Origin: Halopenitus sp041821145 | Lineage (GTDB): Archaea > Halobacteriota > Halobacteria > Halobacteriales > Haloferacaceae | Reading direction: 5' to 3' | DNA length: 64,000 nucleotides | NCBI RefSeq assembly: GCF_041821145.1 | Contig: NZ_JBGUBC010000001.1 | Span: 124,001-188,000 of the forward strand | Part shown: positions 8,225-17,854 of the stretch, piece after piece | Layout: every line of letters begins with the position of its first letter | How positions within the stretch are numbered: position 1 is the stretch's first letter | Notes under the pieces: generated by a model | What the model saw: the letters and a program-made list of their open reading frames with translations, nothing else | The model's database searches: none | Told to the model about the DNA's origin: nothing | Translations under genes and position numbers: made by a program

Positions 8225-8240
8225 CGTGTCCGGGCGGGAG

Positions 8241-8250
8241 GTATAAGCCT
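8241..8250 (-). promoter_or_regulatory. TATA box of the ACT-hom transcription unit
   Basis: On the minus strand AGGCTTATAC lies about 25 bases before GTG 8224. This is haloarchaeal promoter spacing for a leaderless message beginning at or near that codon. Confidence 0.6.
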
Positions 8251-8316
8251 TCGGCGATGTGGCTCGAAGGGGTGATTCTGAGAGGGTTGTCGAGATGATC
8301 GCGACAACCGAACGGT

Positions 8317-9045
8317 CTATGCGTCGGACTCGGCGTCCGCGTCCGCCTCCGATCGCTCGTTCACCGTCATGGACCCGTTCGATTCTGAAGGTCCGGGAAC
8401 ATCGGTTGACTCCGGTGGCTCGGGCGGTTCGAGCGCGGCCACGAGCAGTTCGACGGCGCGTGTCTCGCGAAGTTCCGTCCAGGTTCGGTCGTCCCGCAAC
8501 GCAAGCGCGCCGACGGCGGTGACGGCGAGACTGAGGACGGTTCGAATTCCGATGGTCGCAGTTCCGCCCGCGATGGATGCGACTGTCGTCGCCGAAATCC
8601 CCACGGCGATCGCGATCAGACCGATCACGCGCAGGGGGGCCGCACGGAATTCGTCGAGAACCACTTGCGCGGCGGAGACGAACCGCGAGTCAGCCGTGGC
8701 GCCAGCGAGTCGATCGAGGATATAATCGAGCAGTCGAATGACCGGTCCGACCGTCCACGTCTTTCGAAGGTCGATGACGATCACCTCCGGGTCGGGCTCC
8801 GCGGTGAGCCAGCGAAACAGCCAGGAGCGTCTGGTCGCCGACGCGAGAAACCGACCGCAGTCGGCGAGCGTGGAGCCGACGGCGAAAGCGACCGATCGAT
8901 CGGCTACTCTGCGGCCCGCCCCCAGGAGGGTGGAGTCGGCGGCGGCTCGCGAGAGGCGATCCGATGTGCGTTCGATCGCACGACCGATCACGGACTCGCT
9001 GGGGTCGATGGATGGGCCACCGGCAGCGTCGGGGTCGGAGGTCAT
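8317..9045 (-). CDS. Haloarchaeal membrane protein of unknown function
   Basis: A 242-residue protein from ATG 9045. The N-terminal half is amphipathic with conserved-looking blocks (SVAFAVGSTLADCGRFL, SWLFRWLTAEPDPEVIVIDLRKTWTVGP, RLLDYILDRL). The C-terminal half has two hydrophobic segments (VIGLIAIAVGISATTVASI and VLSLAVTAVGALAL) followed by an acidic tail. I do not recognise an assigned function. The longer open frame to 9111 would add residues that overlap the promoter: TTTATAC lies near 9085, so ATG 9045 with a short leader is preferred. Confidence 0.7.
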   Translation of the reverse strand: MTSDPDAAGGPSIDPSESVIGRAIERTSDRLSRAAADSTLLGAGRRVADRSVAFAVGSTLADCGRFLASATRRSWLFRWLTAEPDPEVIVIDLRKTWTVGPVIRLLDYILDRLAGATADSRFVSAAQVVLDEFRAAPLRVIGLIAIAVGISATTVASIAGGTATIGIRTVLSLAVTAVGALALRDDRTWTELRETRAVELLVAALEPPEPPESTDVPGPSESNGSMTVNERSEADADAESDA

Positions 9046-9212
9046 CGGTATAGGGAGTCTTCGTGGAGGAATCACGCCCACGAGTATAAAGAGGTGATCG
9101 ATCCACGTCATCGCAGTCCACGTCGCTTGGGACGGGCACCGAGAGCCACCAGGGTCGTGGTACCGTGACCCTCGGAAGTGTTATCCCTGAAACCGGCCTA
9201 TGTTTGGTTGCA

Positions 9213-9419
9213 ATGGCAAACGGTAAGGTTGACTTCTTCAACGACACTGGCGGCTACGGTTTCATTTCGACTGACGCAGACGACGTAGACGAGGACGAAG
9301 ACGTGTTCTTCCACATGGAAGACGTCGGCGGCCCCGATCTCGAGGAAGGTCAGGAAGTGGAGTTCGATATCGAATCATCCCCCAAGGGACCCCGCGCGAC
9401 GAACCTCGTCCGCAACTAA
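9213..9419 (+). CDS. cspA: Cold-shock domain protein
   Basis: A 68-residue OB-fold nucleic-acid-binding protein. RNP1-like GYGFIS and RNP2-like VFFHM motifs are intact, and an acidic insertion DADDVDEDED sits between them, as usual for haloarchaea. It acts as an RNA chaperone in the cytoplasm. The open frame extends 16 codons upstream, but ATG 9213 (MANGKVDFF) matches the family N-terminus and a TTATC element near 9180 supports a leaderless start. A T6 run at 9464-9469 is a plausible terminator. Confidence 0.95.
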   Translation: MANGKVDFFNDTGGYGFISTDADDVDEDEDVFFHMEDVGGPDLEEGQEVEFDIESSPKGPRATNLVRN

Positions 9420-9463
9420 CGACGAATCTCGTCCGTCGTTTGTAGCGATGGACCGCGATTTCG

Positions 9464-9469
9464 TTTTTT
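9464..9469 (+). terminator. Oligo-T terminator after cspA
   Basis: Six consecutive T residues 45 bases beyond the cspA stop, before the convergent DUF4330 gene. Confidence 0.45.
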
Positions 9470-9642
9470 CAGAACGTCTCACCGAACGACTGCCGAGAGA
9501 CGGCTCCGGAGACGGCGTCGGTCGTCTCAGTAACACGGACACCCGATTCCCGTGAGTCACGACTCCGGAGTTACGACGTTCGATCCTCGATCGAATACAC
9601 CGTCACGTCTCGATAGCCTCCGCGTCGTGACGGTGCAACAGC

Positions 9643-10743
9643 CTACGCGGTCACGCTCACGACGGTCGCCTCGATCGTAACCGTGCCGAGATCGAGAACG
9701 ACCGTAGAGCCCTGCCGAAGGGGATTCCCCTTGAATCGGATCCCCGTCGTCGTCTCGCGCACACGGAGATCGGCCGTAAGGGTGACCTGACGGTCGACCG
9801 GATGGTCCGCGACGTTCACGGTCCCGTCGTCGCCGGTGGCGATGATGATCGACGGCTCGGTCTCGACGGCAGTCACCTCGGCAACCGTCTCGTCGCCGGC
9901 GTATTCGGTCATTCCGGGAGCGATCACGTCCGCCATGTCCTCGTGGACGTTCTCCATGCGAAGAGTGACCTCGCGAGTCGTGGCAGCATCGAGTTCGGGA
10001 TCCCCGCCGACACGATCGATGGTTCCGTCGAAGGTGTAGGCGGGGGTGGGAAGCGTGAGGGTCTGTCCCCGCCGGAGGGGCGTGCCGGCGAACCGAAGTT
10101 CGTCAGCTTGGCGGTGGGCGTCGAGTGAGACGGCGAGGAGGACTCGACGCGTCTCGGGGTCGGCCGTTGCGTAGACGGCCGCATCCTCGACCGTAGCGAC
10201 AGTACGTCCCGCCAGACGGAGTTCGTCGCCGGGAGCGACGCTCTCGGCGGCTGAGGCAGGCAGGGACCCGCGCAGCAGGACCGTCGTCTCCTCGTCATCG
10301 ATCGCGTCACCCTCCCCGACCGCCCGTATCTGACCGTCCACCTGATAGCGATCAGTCACGATCTGGAGGGTACGTCCGAGCCGGGGCGGAGCGTTCTCAT
10401 AGACGAGTCCGCCATCGTTATCGAGAGTTCCCTGGATCTCGACGCGCGCGAGAACGGCGACGTTGCCGCCCTGCGGCGTGAGGTGGACGTCCGTGATCGT
10501 GAGACGTGTCTCGTCCGTGGGTTCGTAGACATCCCCCTCATTGATCGCGTCCACGACGTAGGCAGGTTGGGTGCCCAGATCGAGGGTCACATGAGTCGTG
10601 TCCGTCTCGGGTTTGGGGTCCGGATCATCGGCGAGGACGAAGGCCGCACCCGCGACCACCACGGCGGCGACGAGCAGAACCACGAGGGCGTCGACGACGT
10701 TCACGACGCCGAACAGATCACCCTCGTCGTCTATGAGCGCCAT
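9643..10743 (-). CDS. DUF4330-type membrane-anchored protein
   Basis: A 366-residue protein with a single N-terminal transmembrane anchor (VVNVVDALVVLLVAAVVVA, about residues 13-35) and a large extracytoplasmic domain. The domain contains several repeated beta modules: RLGRTLQI, RRGQTLTL and RQGSTVVL each follow a GxPLR/NAPPRL-like turn. The start MALIDDEGDLFGVVNVVDA matches what I recall of haloarchaeal DUF4330 proteins, whose function is unknown. It is divergent from uppP, with about 170 bases between the starts. Confidence 0.75.
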   Translation of the reverse strand: MALIDDEGDLFGVVNVVDALVVLLVAAVVVAGAAFVLADDPDPKPETDTTHVTLDLGTQPAYVVDAINEGDVYEPTDETRLTITDVHLTPQGGNVAVLARVEIQGTLDNDGGLVYENAPPRLGRTLQIVTDRYQVDGQIRAVGEGDAIDDEETTVLLRGSLPASAAESVAPGDELRLAGRTVATVEDAAVYATADPETRRVLLAVSLDAHRQADELRFAGTPLRRGQTLTLPTPAYTFDGTIDRVGGDPELDAATTREVTLRMENVHEDMADVIAPGMTEYAGDETVAEVTAVETEPSIIIATGDDGTVNVADHPVDRQVTLTADLRVRETTTGIRFKGNPLRQGSTVVLDLGTVTIEATVVSVTA

Positions 10744-10886
10744 TGGCGATCACCGATCGAGGAGCGTGGTGTAACAGTCATGTTGGTAGGGGATGGGCGC
10801 TGATACATGATTGTTGCCGTTTCGAGCGGTGATCGGGCATGGATGATCGACCGGCGGAGTCCACACGGAGGTGCCGATCGATCCCG

Positions 10887-10892
10887 CTTAAG
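10887..10892 (+). promoter_or_regulatory. TATA box of uppP
   Basis: CTTAAG centred about 27 bases before GTG 10917. The spacing supports the GTG as a leaderless start rather than the longer upstream frame. Confidence 0.5.
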
Positions 10893-10916
10893 TGCCGGGA
10901 TGTGCCAATACAGATC

Positions 10917-11744
10917 GTGACGCGAACGGAACTGGTCGTGGCAGTGCTCGCGGGGATCGTCCAGGGAGTCGTCGAGTGGCTGCCCGTTTCGAGCCAGGGC
11001 AACCTCGCGTTGTTCCTCACGATCGCGGGGACGGACCCACAAGTCGCGATCCAACTCGCGTTATTCCTGCAGGTCGGGACGACCGTCTCGGCGGCAAGCT
11101 ACTATCGCGAGGACATCGCACGGGCGACCGCTGCCCTGCCCGACTGGCGACCGGCAGCGGCATACAGCGGCGAGAACGCGATCACCTCCTATCTCGTCGT
11201 CGCCTGCGTGATGACGGGCGTGGTCGGAATCCCCCTTTACGTCTACGCCGTCGACCTGGCCGGACAGCTGGCCGGCGGCGTCTTCATCGCCCTCATCGGC
11301 GTCCTGTTGGTTCTTACAGGCATCCTTCAGATCATCTCCGAGTCCGTCGGAATGGGTGACCGCGAGCATCCGACGTTCGTCGATTCGGTACTCGTTGGCT
11401 CCCTCCAGGGAATCGCGATCCTTCCCGGGGTCTCCCGGTCGGGGGTCACCACAAGCGCGCTATTGGTCCGCAGCTACGACCCGCCTGCGGCGTTTCGCCT
11501 CTCGTTTCTGCTGTCGATCCCGGCGAGTCTGGCCGCCGCAGCGTTAACCGTCGTCGGTGCGGGCGGCCTTCCCGGGATCTCCCCGGGCGCAGCCGCACTC
11601 GCGCTTACGGTCAGTGCCGTCGTCGGTTATCTCACGATCGACGCGCTGATGCGGATCGTCGACCGTGTTCCCTTCTGGATCGTCTGTTTCGGTCTCGGAG
11701 GACTCGCCATCGTCGGCGGCGGTGGCGTCTCGATCCTGACCTGA
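10917..11744 (+). CDS. uppP: Undecaprenyl/polyprenyl-diphosphatase (UppP/BacA family)
   Basis: An integral membrane phosphatase that recycles polyprenyl diphosphate carriers, in archaea for surface glycan and glycoprotein synthesis. From GTG 10917 it is 275 residues with about eight hydrophobic segments. Both family signatures are present: GIVQGVVEWLPVSSQGN (the E-rich motif with the catalytic Glu) near the start and ILPGVSRSGVTTSALL (the P-loop-like GVSRSG) mid-protein. The longer frame from 10839 would add 26 hydrophilic residues covering the TATA element, so it is not used. Confidence 0.92.
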   Translation: MTRTELVVAVLAGIVQGVVEWLPVSSQGNLALFLTIAGTDPQVAIQLALFLQVGTTVSAASYYREDIARATAALPDWRPAAAYSGENAITSYLVVACVMTGVVGIPLYVYAVDLAGQLAGGVFIALIGVLLVLTGILQIISESVGMGDREHPTFVDSVLVGSLQGIAILPGVSRSGVTTSALLVRSYDPPAAFRLSFLLSIPASLAAAALTVVGAGGLPGISPGAAALALTVSAVVGYLTIDALMRIVDRVPFWIVCFGLGGLAIVGGGGVSILT

Positions 11745-11975
11745 GACGAGGGAGGGAGACGAACGGTCGTCTGAAACGTCACGTAGCCGATTGAGCAGCG
11801 AGACGAATGGATACCGGAGCGGCGCGAACGTGCGGCGAGACGTACAGCGCGAACGAGCAGCGCGAACGAAAGAACAAAAGATCGAACGGACGTGAACCGA
11901 TCGGATCGGGATATGCGTCGAATCGACGCGACGATGGGCCGGCTCGAATCGTGCCGATCGGGGATCTCCGGACGA

Positions 11976-14165
11976 TTAGATGTAGTCGATCGACTGCGGC
12001 AACTCGAGTTTCATGCCCTTGCGCTCTCGGATCTCCATGATCTTCTCGCGCTGGAGATTGTCGACGAGCACGCGGAAGCCGGCGTTCTCCGTGTTCCAAG
12101 AGGCACGCCCCTCGGTGGCCGAGCGGATGTCGGAGGAAAAGCCGATCATCTCCTCGACGGGCGCGATACCCTCGACGACCATGAGGTCACCCTCCTGATA
12201 CATGTCGTCGACGCGGCCGCGTCGACCCTGGATCTCGCCGGAGGCGGCGCCCATGTGCTCGGAGGGGACGTCGATCCGGACGTCCTGGATCGGCTCAAGC
12301 AGACGGACCTCCCCGTCGATCAGGGCGCGATGGACCGCATGGCGGACGGCGGGAATGACCTGGGCGGGACCACGGTGGATCGTGTCCTCGTGGAGCTTGG
12401 CGTCGTGAAGACGGAACAGCGAGCCCTGAACGGGCTCCGCGGCGAGAGGCCCATCGTCGAGGGCCTCCTGAAGCCCCTCGAGCACGAGTTCCATCGTCTC
12501 GTTGAGGTGCTGGATACCCTTCGTCTCGTCGATGAGGATATTCGTCCGGTGGATATCCTCGACGTTCTGGGAGGTTTCTTTGTCCATGCCGGCCTCCTGA
12601 AGCGCCTCGCGGCGCTCGAGTTCCGGCATGTCCATCGAGGCCTCACCGAGCTGGATCGTGTCAACGATATCGTCCGAGAGGGGCTCGACGGTGATGTAGA
12701 ACTTGTTGTGGCGGTTCGGGGACTGCCCTTCGACCTCGCGGGAGGCCTCCTGGGGCTGTTCGCGGAAGACGACGATCGGCTCGCCGGTGATGACCGGGAT
12801 CCCCTGGTTGTCACGGATGCGCTGGGTGATGACCTCCAAGTGGAGTTCGCCCTGTCCGCTGATGAGGTGCTCGCCGGTGTCCTCGTTGATCTCGATCTGG
12901 ATCGTCGGGTCCTCCTTTGCGACCTGCTGGAGCGTCTCGATGAGCTTCGGCAGGTCGTCCATGTTCTGTGCCTCGACGGACTTCGTGATGACCGGCTCGG
13001 AGATGTGTTCGATCGACTCGAACGGCGTCATCTCGATGGAGGAAACCGTCGAGCCGGCGATCGCATCCTGCAGGCCGGTGACGGCCGCGATGTTTCCGGC
13101 CGGGACGCGTTCGACCTCCTCGCGCTCGCCGCCCATGAACAGCCCAACGCTCTGGAGACGGTTCTTTCCGGCCGTCCCGGAGACGTACAGCTCCTGTCCC
13201 TTTTCGAGGGTACCCGAGAAGACGCGACCGGTGGCGATCTCGCCAGCGTGCGGGTCCATGGAGATGTCGGTAACCATGAATACGACCTCGCCATCCTCGT
13301 CGACCAGCCGCATCGTATCGGCCAGTTCCGATTCGGGGTCGCCACGCCAGATGCGCGGGACACGACGGGGCTGGGCCTCGATCGGGTCCGGGAAGTGCTC
13401 ACAGACCATATCGAGCACGACGTCGGAAAGCGGCGTCCGCTCGTGGAGTTCACCGCGCTCGTCGGCGCGTTCGAGGTCAATGATGTCGCCAAAGTCCATC
13501 CCGGTGCGCTGCATCGACGGCATCGAGACGCCCCACTTGTAGAGCGCGGAGCCGAAGCCGACGGTGCCGCCCTCGACGGAGACCGTCCAGTCCTCGGGGA
13601 TGTCATCCATGTTCTCCGCCATCCCGCGGATGAGCTCGTTGACGTCGTTGATCACGTCGATGAGCCGCTCTTGCATCTCCTGGGGCCCCTCCTGGAGCTC
13701 GGAGATGAGCCGATCCACCTTGTTGATGAACAATGCGGGCTTTACGCCCTCACGGAGGGCCTGTCGAAGGACCGTCTCCGTCTGGGGCATCGCTCCCTCG
13801 ACGGCGTCGACGACCACGAGTGCGCCGTCGACGGCGCGCATCGCTCGAGTCACGTCGCCACCGAAGTCGACGTGGCCCGGCGTGTCGATCAGGTTGATGA
13901 GGTGGTTCGTGTCCTCGTACTCGTGGGTCATCGAGACGTTCGCCGCGTCGATCGTGATCCCGCGTTCCTGTTCGTCCTCTTTCGTGTCCATCGCGAGCTG
14001 TTCGCCCGCAGTAGCCTCGGATATCATCCCTGCACCCGCAAGCAGGTTGTCCGAGAGCGTCGTCTTACCGTGGTCAACGTGAGCGGCGATGGCAATGTTC
14101 CGGATATGATCCGGATTGTCCATCAGCCGTTCACATTCCTGGACGATTTTCTTTCGTCGGCCCAT
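11976..14165 (-). CDS. fusA: Translation elongation factor EF-2
   Basis: A 729-residue translocase GTPase, the normal archaeal length. It begins MGRRKKIVQECERLM and carries G1 AHVDHGKTT, switch I ERGITIDAANVS, G3 DTPGHVDF and G4 NKVDR. Domains II-V end with ELPQSIDYI. Near the C-terminus a diphthamide-type region HRGPAQVIPAVRHA is present, including the His modified to diphthamide in archaea. The open frame runs on upstream past 14500, but ATG 14165 fits the family start. A CTTTTGA TATA-like element lies at about 14192-14199. fusA is displaced from rpsG by the liv block. Confidence 0.98.
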   Translation of the reverse strand: MGRRKKIVQECERLMDNPDHIRNIAIAAHVDHGKTTLSDNLLAGAGMISEATAGEQLAMDTKEDEQERGITIDAANVSMTHEYEDTNHLINLIDTPGHVDFGGDVTRAMRAVDGALVVVDAVEGAMPQTETVLRQALREGVKPALFINKVDRLISELQEGPQEMQERLIDVINDVNELIRGMAENMDDIPEDWTVSVEGGTVGFGSALYKWGVSMPSMQRTGMDFGDIIDLERADERGELHERTPLSDVVLDMVCEHFPDPIEAQPRRVPRIWRGDPESELADTMRLVDEDGEVVFMVTDISMDPHAGEIATGRVFSGTLEKGQELYVSGTAGKNRLQSVGLFMGGEREEVERVPAGNIAAVTGLQDAIAGSTVSSIEMTPFESIEHISEPVITKSVEAQNMDDLPKLIETLQQVAKEDPTIQIEINEDTGEHLISGQGELHLEVITQRIRDNQGIPVITGEPIVVFREQPQEASREVEGQSPNRHNKFYITVEPLSDDIVDTIQLGEASMDMPELERREALQEAGMDKETSQNVEDIHRTNILIDETKGIQHLNETMELVLEGLQEALDDGPLAAEPVQGSLFRLHDAKLHEDTIHRGPAQVIPAVRHAVHRALIDGEVRLLEPIQDVRIDVPSEHMGAASGEIQGRRGRVDDMYQEGDLMVVEGIAPVEEMIGFSSDIRSATEGRASWNTENAGFRVLVDNLQREKIMEIRERKGMKLELPQSIDYI

Positions 14166-14409
14166 TATGGTGCGTTGTACCGCCAGCGGGGTCAAAAGGG
14201 TAGTGTTTCGCACCCGCGAAACCGGCCGCGATCGGGGGTGACGTCCGTGATTCGTGTGGGCCGCTGTCACGATCGGGCGCTCGTCGCGGAACCAGTCGCC
14301 GCACAGCGACGGGACGTTCCATCGGTTTCGGTCGGCGAGCGTCGGTCCTTCGCGTTCGACGGGGAAGCGCTCAGCCCCCTCGGGTTCGAGGAGGAGTGAG
14401 TCGGGACGA

Positions 14410-15144
14410 TCAGGTCGCGCCGAGATACAGCTTTGCGACCTCCTCGTTATCGAGGAGATCCTCGCCCGTTCCCTCGAAGCGATCTTGCCCCTGATCGAGG
14501 ACGTATCCGCGATCCGAGCGCTCAAGCGCCTTGGTGGCGTTCTGTTCGACCATCAGGACGGCAGTCCCTCGATCACGGACCGTCTCGATGTTGTCGAAGG
14601 CTGTATCAACCAGTTCGGGGGCGAGACCGGCACTGGGTTCGTCGATCAACAGGAGCTCAGGATCGAGCATCAGCGCACGACCCATCGCGAGCATCTGCCG
14701 TTGTCCGCCGCTGAGGGCCGCGGCTTTCTCACCGTCGTTTCGCTCGAGAGCGGGAAAGACCCGGTAGATCTCCTCGATCCGTTCTGTGACGCCGCTCTCG
14801 CGAATGAATCCACCCATCTCGAGGTTTTCCCTGACGGTCATCGTTCCGAAGATGTTCTCACGCTGGGGGACCCAGCTGATCCCCTGTCGGACGATGTCCT
14901 CGGGTTCCTCGCCAGCGATGTCGTCGCCGTTGAACAGAACGGTCCCACTCCAGGGTTTGACGAATCCGAAGATGGACTTGATAACCGTCGATTTTCCGGC
15001 CCCGTTCGGTCCGATGAGGGTCACGATCTCGTTGCCGTGAACGACGGCGTTGAAGTCATCGACGACCTGTACGTCCCCGTATCCGGTCGTGAGATGAGAC
15101 ACCTCAAGAACCGGAGTGTCGTCGGTTCCGGGGTCGTGGGACAT
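14410..15144 (-). CDS. livF: Branched-chain amino acid ABC transporter ATPase LivF
   Basis: A 244-residue ABC ATPase. Walker A is GPNGAGKST (about residues 44-52), the Q-loop is at SWVPQRENIF, the signature is LSGGQRQMLAMGRAL, Walker B is LLLIDEPSAGL, and the switch His position reads MVEQN, the LivF-type replacement. It pairs with LivG to energise uptake. Its ATG overlaps the livG stop by one base. It is the last gene of the livKHMGF operon. Confidence 0.93.
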   Translation of the reverse strand: MSHDPGTDDTPVLEVSHLTTGYGDVQVVDDFNAVVHGNEIVTLIGPNGAGKSTVIKSIFGFVKPWSGTVLFNGDDIAGEEPEDIVRQGISWVPQRENIFGTMTVRENLEMGGFIRESGVTERIEEIYRVFPALERNDGEKAAALSGGQRQMLAMGRALMLDPELLLIDEPSAGLAPELVDTAFDNIETVRDRGTAVLMVEQNATKALERSDRGYVLDQGQDRFEGTGEDLLDNEEVAKLYLGAT

Positions 15145-15944
15145 TAGGCGCCACCCCCGAGATACGCCTCGAGGACGCGATCGTCGTTCTGGATGGTCGA
15201 TGGCGGTCCGGCTGCGAGGTCGGTTCCCTCGTTCATCACCACGATCCGATCACAGAGGTCCATCACGAGGCTCATGTCGTGTTCGACGATTACGAACGTG
15301 ACGTTTCGCTCCCGGTTGAGCTCCTTGATACGCTGAACGATGTCGTTTTCCAGCGTGGGATTGACGCCCGCCATGGGCTCATCCAGCAACATCAGATCCG
15401 GGTCAAGCATCAACATTCGTGCCATCTCGAGCAGCTTTCGTTGTCCCCCCGAGAGGTTTCCGGCGAACTCCTCGCGAACGTGATCGAGTTGGAACAGCTC
15501 CAGGAGCTCGTCTGCTCGCTCGGCGATCACCTCGTTTTCCGTATCGATCGTGTTGCGATCGAAGACTGCACGGAACATGGACTCGCCGGTCTGGTTTTTC
15601 GGCGTCAACATCATGTTCTCCATGACCGTCATTTCCGTCAGGTCACGGGTGATCTGGAACGTTCGAACCAGCCCTTTGTGAGCGATCTCGTTTGGCGGGA
15701 GTCCGGTAATGTCCTCGCCGTCGAAATGGACCGAACCGGAATCGGCCTCATAGAAGCCGCTTATCACGTTGAACATCGTCGATTTGCCGGCGCCGTTCGG
15801 CCCGATGAGTCCGGTGATCGAGCCGTTCCCGATATCGAATGAACAGTCGTCGACGGCAAGGAACTCGCCGAAACTCTTCGTGATGCCGTCGACGGCGAGT
15901 ATCGGATCGGCCACCTCGTCGGGCGTCGTCGTCTCAGTCTGCAT
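15144..15944 (-). CDS. livG: Branched-chain amino acid ABC transporter ATPase LivG
   Basis: A 266-residue ATPase from ATG 15944 (MQTETTTPDEV). Walker A is GPNGAGKST, the signature is LSGGQRKLLEMARML, Walker B is LMLLDEPMAGV and the switch is IVEHDM. The C-terminal extension ends LEAYLGGGA. ATG 15944 overlaps the livM stop (ATGCAGACTGA), so translation is coupled. An upstream in-frame start at 15980 is less likely because it lies well inside livM. Confidence 0.93.
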   Translation of the reverse strand: MQTETTTPDEVADPILAVDGITKSFGEFLAVDDCSFDIGNGSITGLIGPNGAGKSTMFNVISGFYEADSGSVHFDGEDITGLPPNEIAHKGLVRTFQITRDLTEMTVMENMMLTPKNQTGESMFRAVFDRNTIDTENEVIAERADELLELFQLDHVREEFAGNLSGGQRKLLEMARMLMLDPDLMLLDEPMAGVNPTLENDIVQRIKELNRERNVTFVIVEHDMSLVMDLCDRIVVMNEGTDLAAGPPSTIQNDDRVLEAYLGGGA

Positions 15945-16932
15945 CGGCTGCACCTCCCGAGCCCTGATCGCCGGACTCAAAGAGCGCCTTCCGCTCGCCG
16001 AGAACCCCCTCGGGTCGATACTGCATCAACGCGATCAACAGGAGTCCGACGAGTGCATACCGCATTGCATCGAGTTGGGTCGAGCCGATGAAGGTGAAAT
16101 ATCCTTTGAGCATGTTTGTTCCCTCGAGGAACAACATCAGGATTCCGGCACCGAGGATCGCTCCCTTGTTGTTCCCCGATCCGCCAAGCAGGAGCGCGAT
16201 CCACACGTAAAAGGTGATCAGCGGCCAGAAGAAGTCGGGATTGATGTACCCGACGTAATGAGCCTGGATGCTTCCGGCGGCGCCCATGATCATACAGCCG
16301 AAGACGAACGAGCGCATCTTGTACGCATAGACGTTCTTTCCGGCTGCCAACGCGACGTCCTCGTCCTCGCGGATGCTCTTTAACACCCGACCGAACGGGG
16401 AGTGATTGAGGCGCTCTAACACCACGTAGAAGACACCGAGCATGATCGCCAGGACGATCACCCACATCCAGTTGAAGTTCACCCCCGGCAGGACGTCCTT
16501 CCAGACGCCCGAGAGAGGAGCGGACACCTGAACGCCACGCGGCCCACCGGCATACCACTCCTCGTTGAGATAAACGAGCCGGATTATCTCCTGGAATCCG
16601 ATCGTGGCGATGGCGAGATAGTCCTCACGCAACTGGAGAACCGGAATCGCGATCAGGAACGCGACGAATCCAGCCGCAAGCATTCCGCCAAGCAGGCCGA
16701 CCGGAAACGGGAATCCGAAACCGCCAAAGTGAGCGCTCGTCGGGGAAATGGTCAGTGTTGCACTCGTGTATCCGCCGACGGCGACGAATCCGATCACGCC
16801 GATGTTGAACAGTCCGGTCTGACCCCACTGGATGTTCAACCCGAGTGCCATCAGCCCATAGATCCCGACCCAGATCAGGACGGTCAACAGATAGCCCTCG
16901 ATGCTTCCGAGTTGGAGCAGCGTTCCGATCAT
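15934..16932 (-). CDS. livM: Branched-chain amino acid ABC transporter permease LivM
   Basis: A 332-residue integral membrane permease. It has about nine hydrophobic segments and the LivM-type signature near ALGLNIQWGQTGLFNIG, plus the cytoplasmic coupling region SPFGRVLKSIREDEDVALAAG that contacts the ATPases. ATG 16932 is used; two more codons upstream would give a TTG start. It lies 37 bases downstream of livH. Confidence 0.92.
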   Translation of the reverse strand: MIGTLLQLGSIEGYLLTVLIWVGIYGLMALGLNIQWGQTGLFNIGVIGFVAVGGYTSATLTISPTSAHFGGFGFPFPVGLLGGMLAAGFVAFLIAIPVLQLREDYLAIATIGFQEIIRLVYLNEEWYAGGPRGVQVSAPLSGVWKDVLPGVNFNWMWVIVLAIMLGVFYVVLERLNHSPFGRVLKSIREDEDVALAAGKNVYAYKMRSFVFGCMIMGAAGSIQAHYVGYINPDFFWPLITFYVWIALLLGGSGNNKGAILGAGILMLFLEGTNMLKGYFTFIGSTQLDAMRYALVGLLLIALMQYRPEGVLGERKALFESGDQGSGGAADAD

Positions 16933-16969
16933 GAGCAATCACCTCGACGGCGGAGAACCGATCGAGACG

Positions 16970-17848
16970 TCATTTCACCTCACCGCCGAAGATACCCTGT
17001 GGTTTGATCAACAGAATTCCGATCATAATTACGAACGTCGTTGCGAACTTGTATCCGGCATCCAGTCCGGGGATATACGGCGTGGCCTCGTAGGCGATCC
17101 CGATGATGAGCCCACCGACCATCGCACCGTAGGGACTGCCGATTCCACCGAGGATCACGGCGGCGAAGATCGCAAGGAGGATCATGAATCCGCGATACGG
17201 GGCAAGACTGGAGTTCATACCGAGTAGAATCCCCGCCGAGGCGGCGAGTATGGCTCCGATCACCCACGTCCACATGAGCGTCCGTTCGGCATAGATGCCG
17301 GATGCACGTGCCAATCGGCGATTATCGGACATGGCACGCATGGACTTTCCGAGTTTCGTCCGGGACAACAACAGGTGGACCGCGAACATCATGCCGAACG
17401 CGACGATGACGAGCGTGATCTGCTGGCCAGTCATCCTGACGCCCGGGAGGATCTCCTGGGCTCGCTGCCAGTCGCCGGCGTAGTTTCGAGTACTCGTCCC
17501 CCAGAAGAACTTGATGACGTTTCTGACGAACAGCGCGACCCCGATCGAGGCGATCAGCGAGGGAACCGGTCCGGAATCACGGAGCGGCTTGAATGCGAAC
17601 CGATCGATGGCGAGCGCGAGGACGACGAGCGACACGACACCGACCAGGAACGCGACGGCCATCGGAAGCCCCAACTGAACGTTGATGTAGAACGCCATGT
17701 AGCCGCCAAACATCATGTAATCGCCGTGTGCGAAGTTGGGGAAATCCGCGATGCTGTAGATCAGCGACAGTCCGACCCCGGCGAGTGCGAGAACGCTACC
17801 GAAGATGAGGCCGAACACCAACACCTCAAGGATGGTAGACAAAACCAT
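16970..17848 (-). CDS. livH: Branched-chain amino acid ABC transporter permease LivH
   Basis: A 292-residue membrane permease that heterodimerises with LivM. It has about eight hydrophobic segments, the LivH motif ADFPNFAHGDYMMFGGY, and the EAA-like loop TKLGKSMRAMSDNRRLARASGI. ATG 17848 lies six bases after the livK stop, in the order substrate-binding protein, permease, permease, ATPase, ATPase. Confidence 0.93.
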   Translation of the reverse strand: MVLSTILEVLVFGLIFGSVLALAGVGLSLIYSIADFPNFAHGDYMMFGGYMAFYINVQLGLPMAVAFLVGVVSLVVLALAIDRFAFKPLRDSGPVPSLIASIGVALFVRNVIKFFWGTSTRNYAGDWQRAQEILPGVRMTGQQITLVIVAFGMMFAVHLLLSRTKLGKSMRAMSDNRRLARASGIYAERTLMWTWVIGAILAASAGILLGMNSSLAPYRGFMILLAIFAAVILGGIGSPYGAMVGGLIIGIAYEATPYIPGLDAGYKFATTFVIMIGILLIKPQGIFGGEVK

Positions 17849-17854
17849 GAGGCC

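Noticed and set aside
11892..14399. 835-codon open frame on the plus strand
   Set aside because: It is the antisense shadow of fusA; GC-rich codons leave few stops on the opposite strand and the product has no family resemblance.
14166..14525. N-terminal extension of EF-2
   Set aside because: The frame is open for 120 codons upstream, but the added residues are not acidic and cover the fusA promoter.
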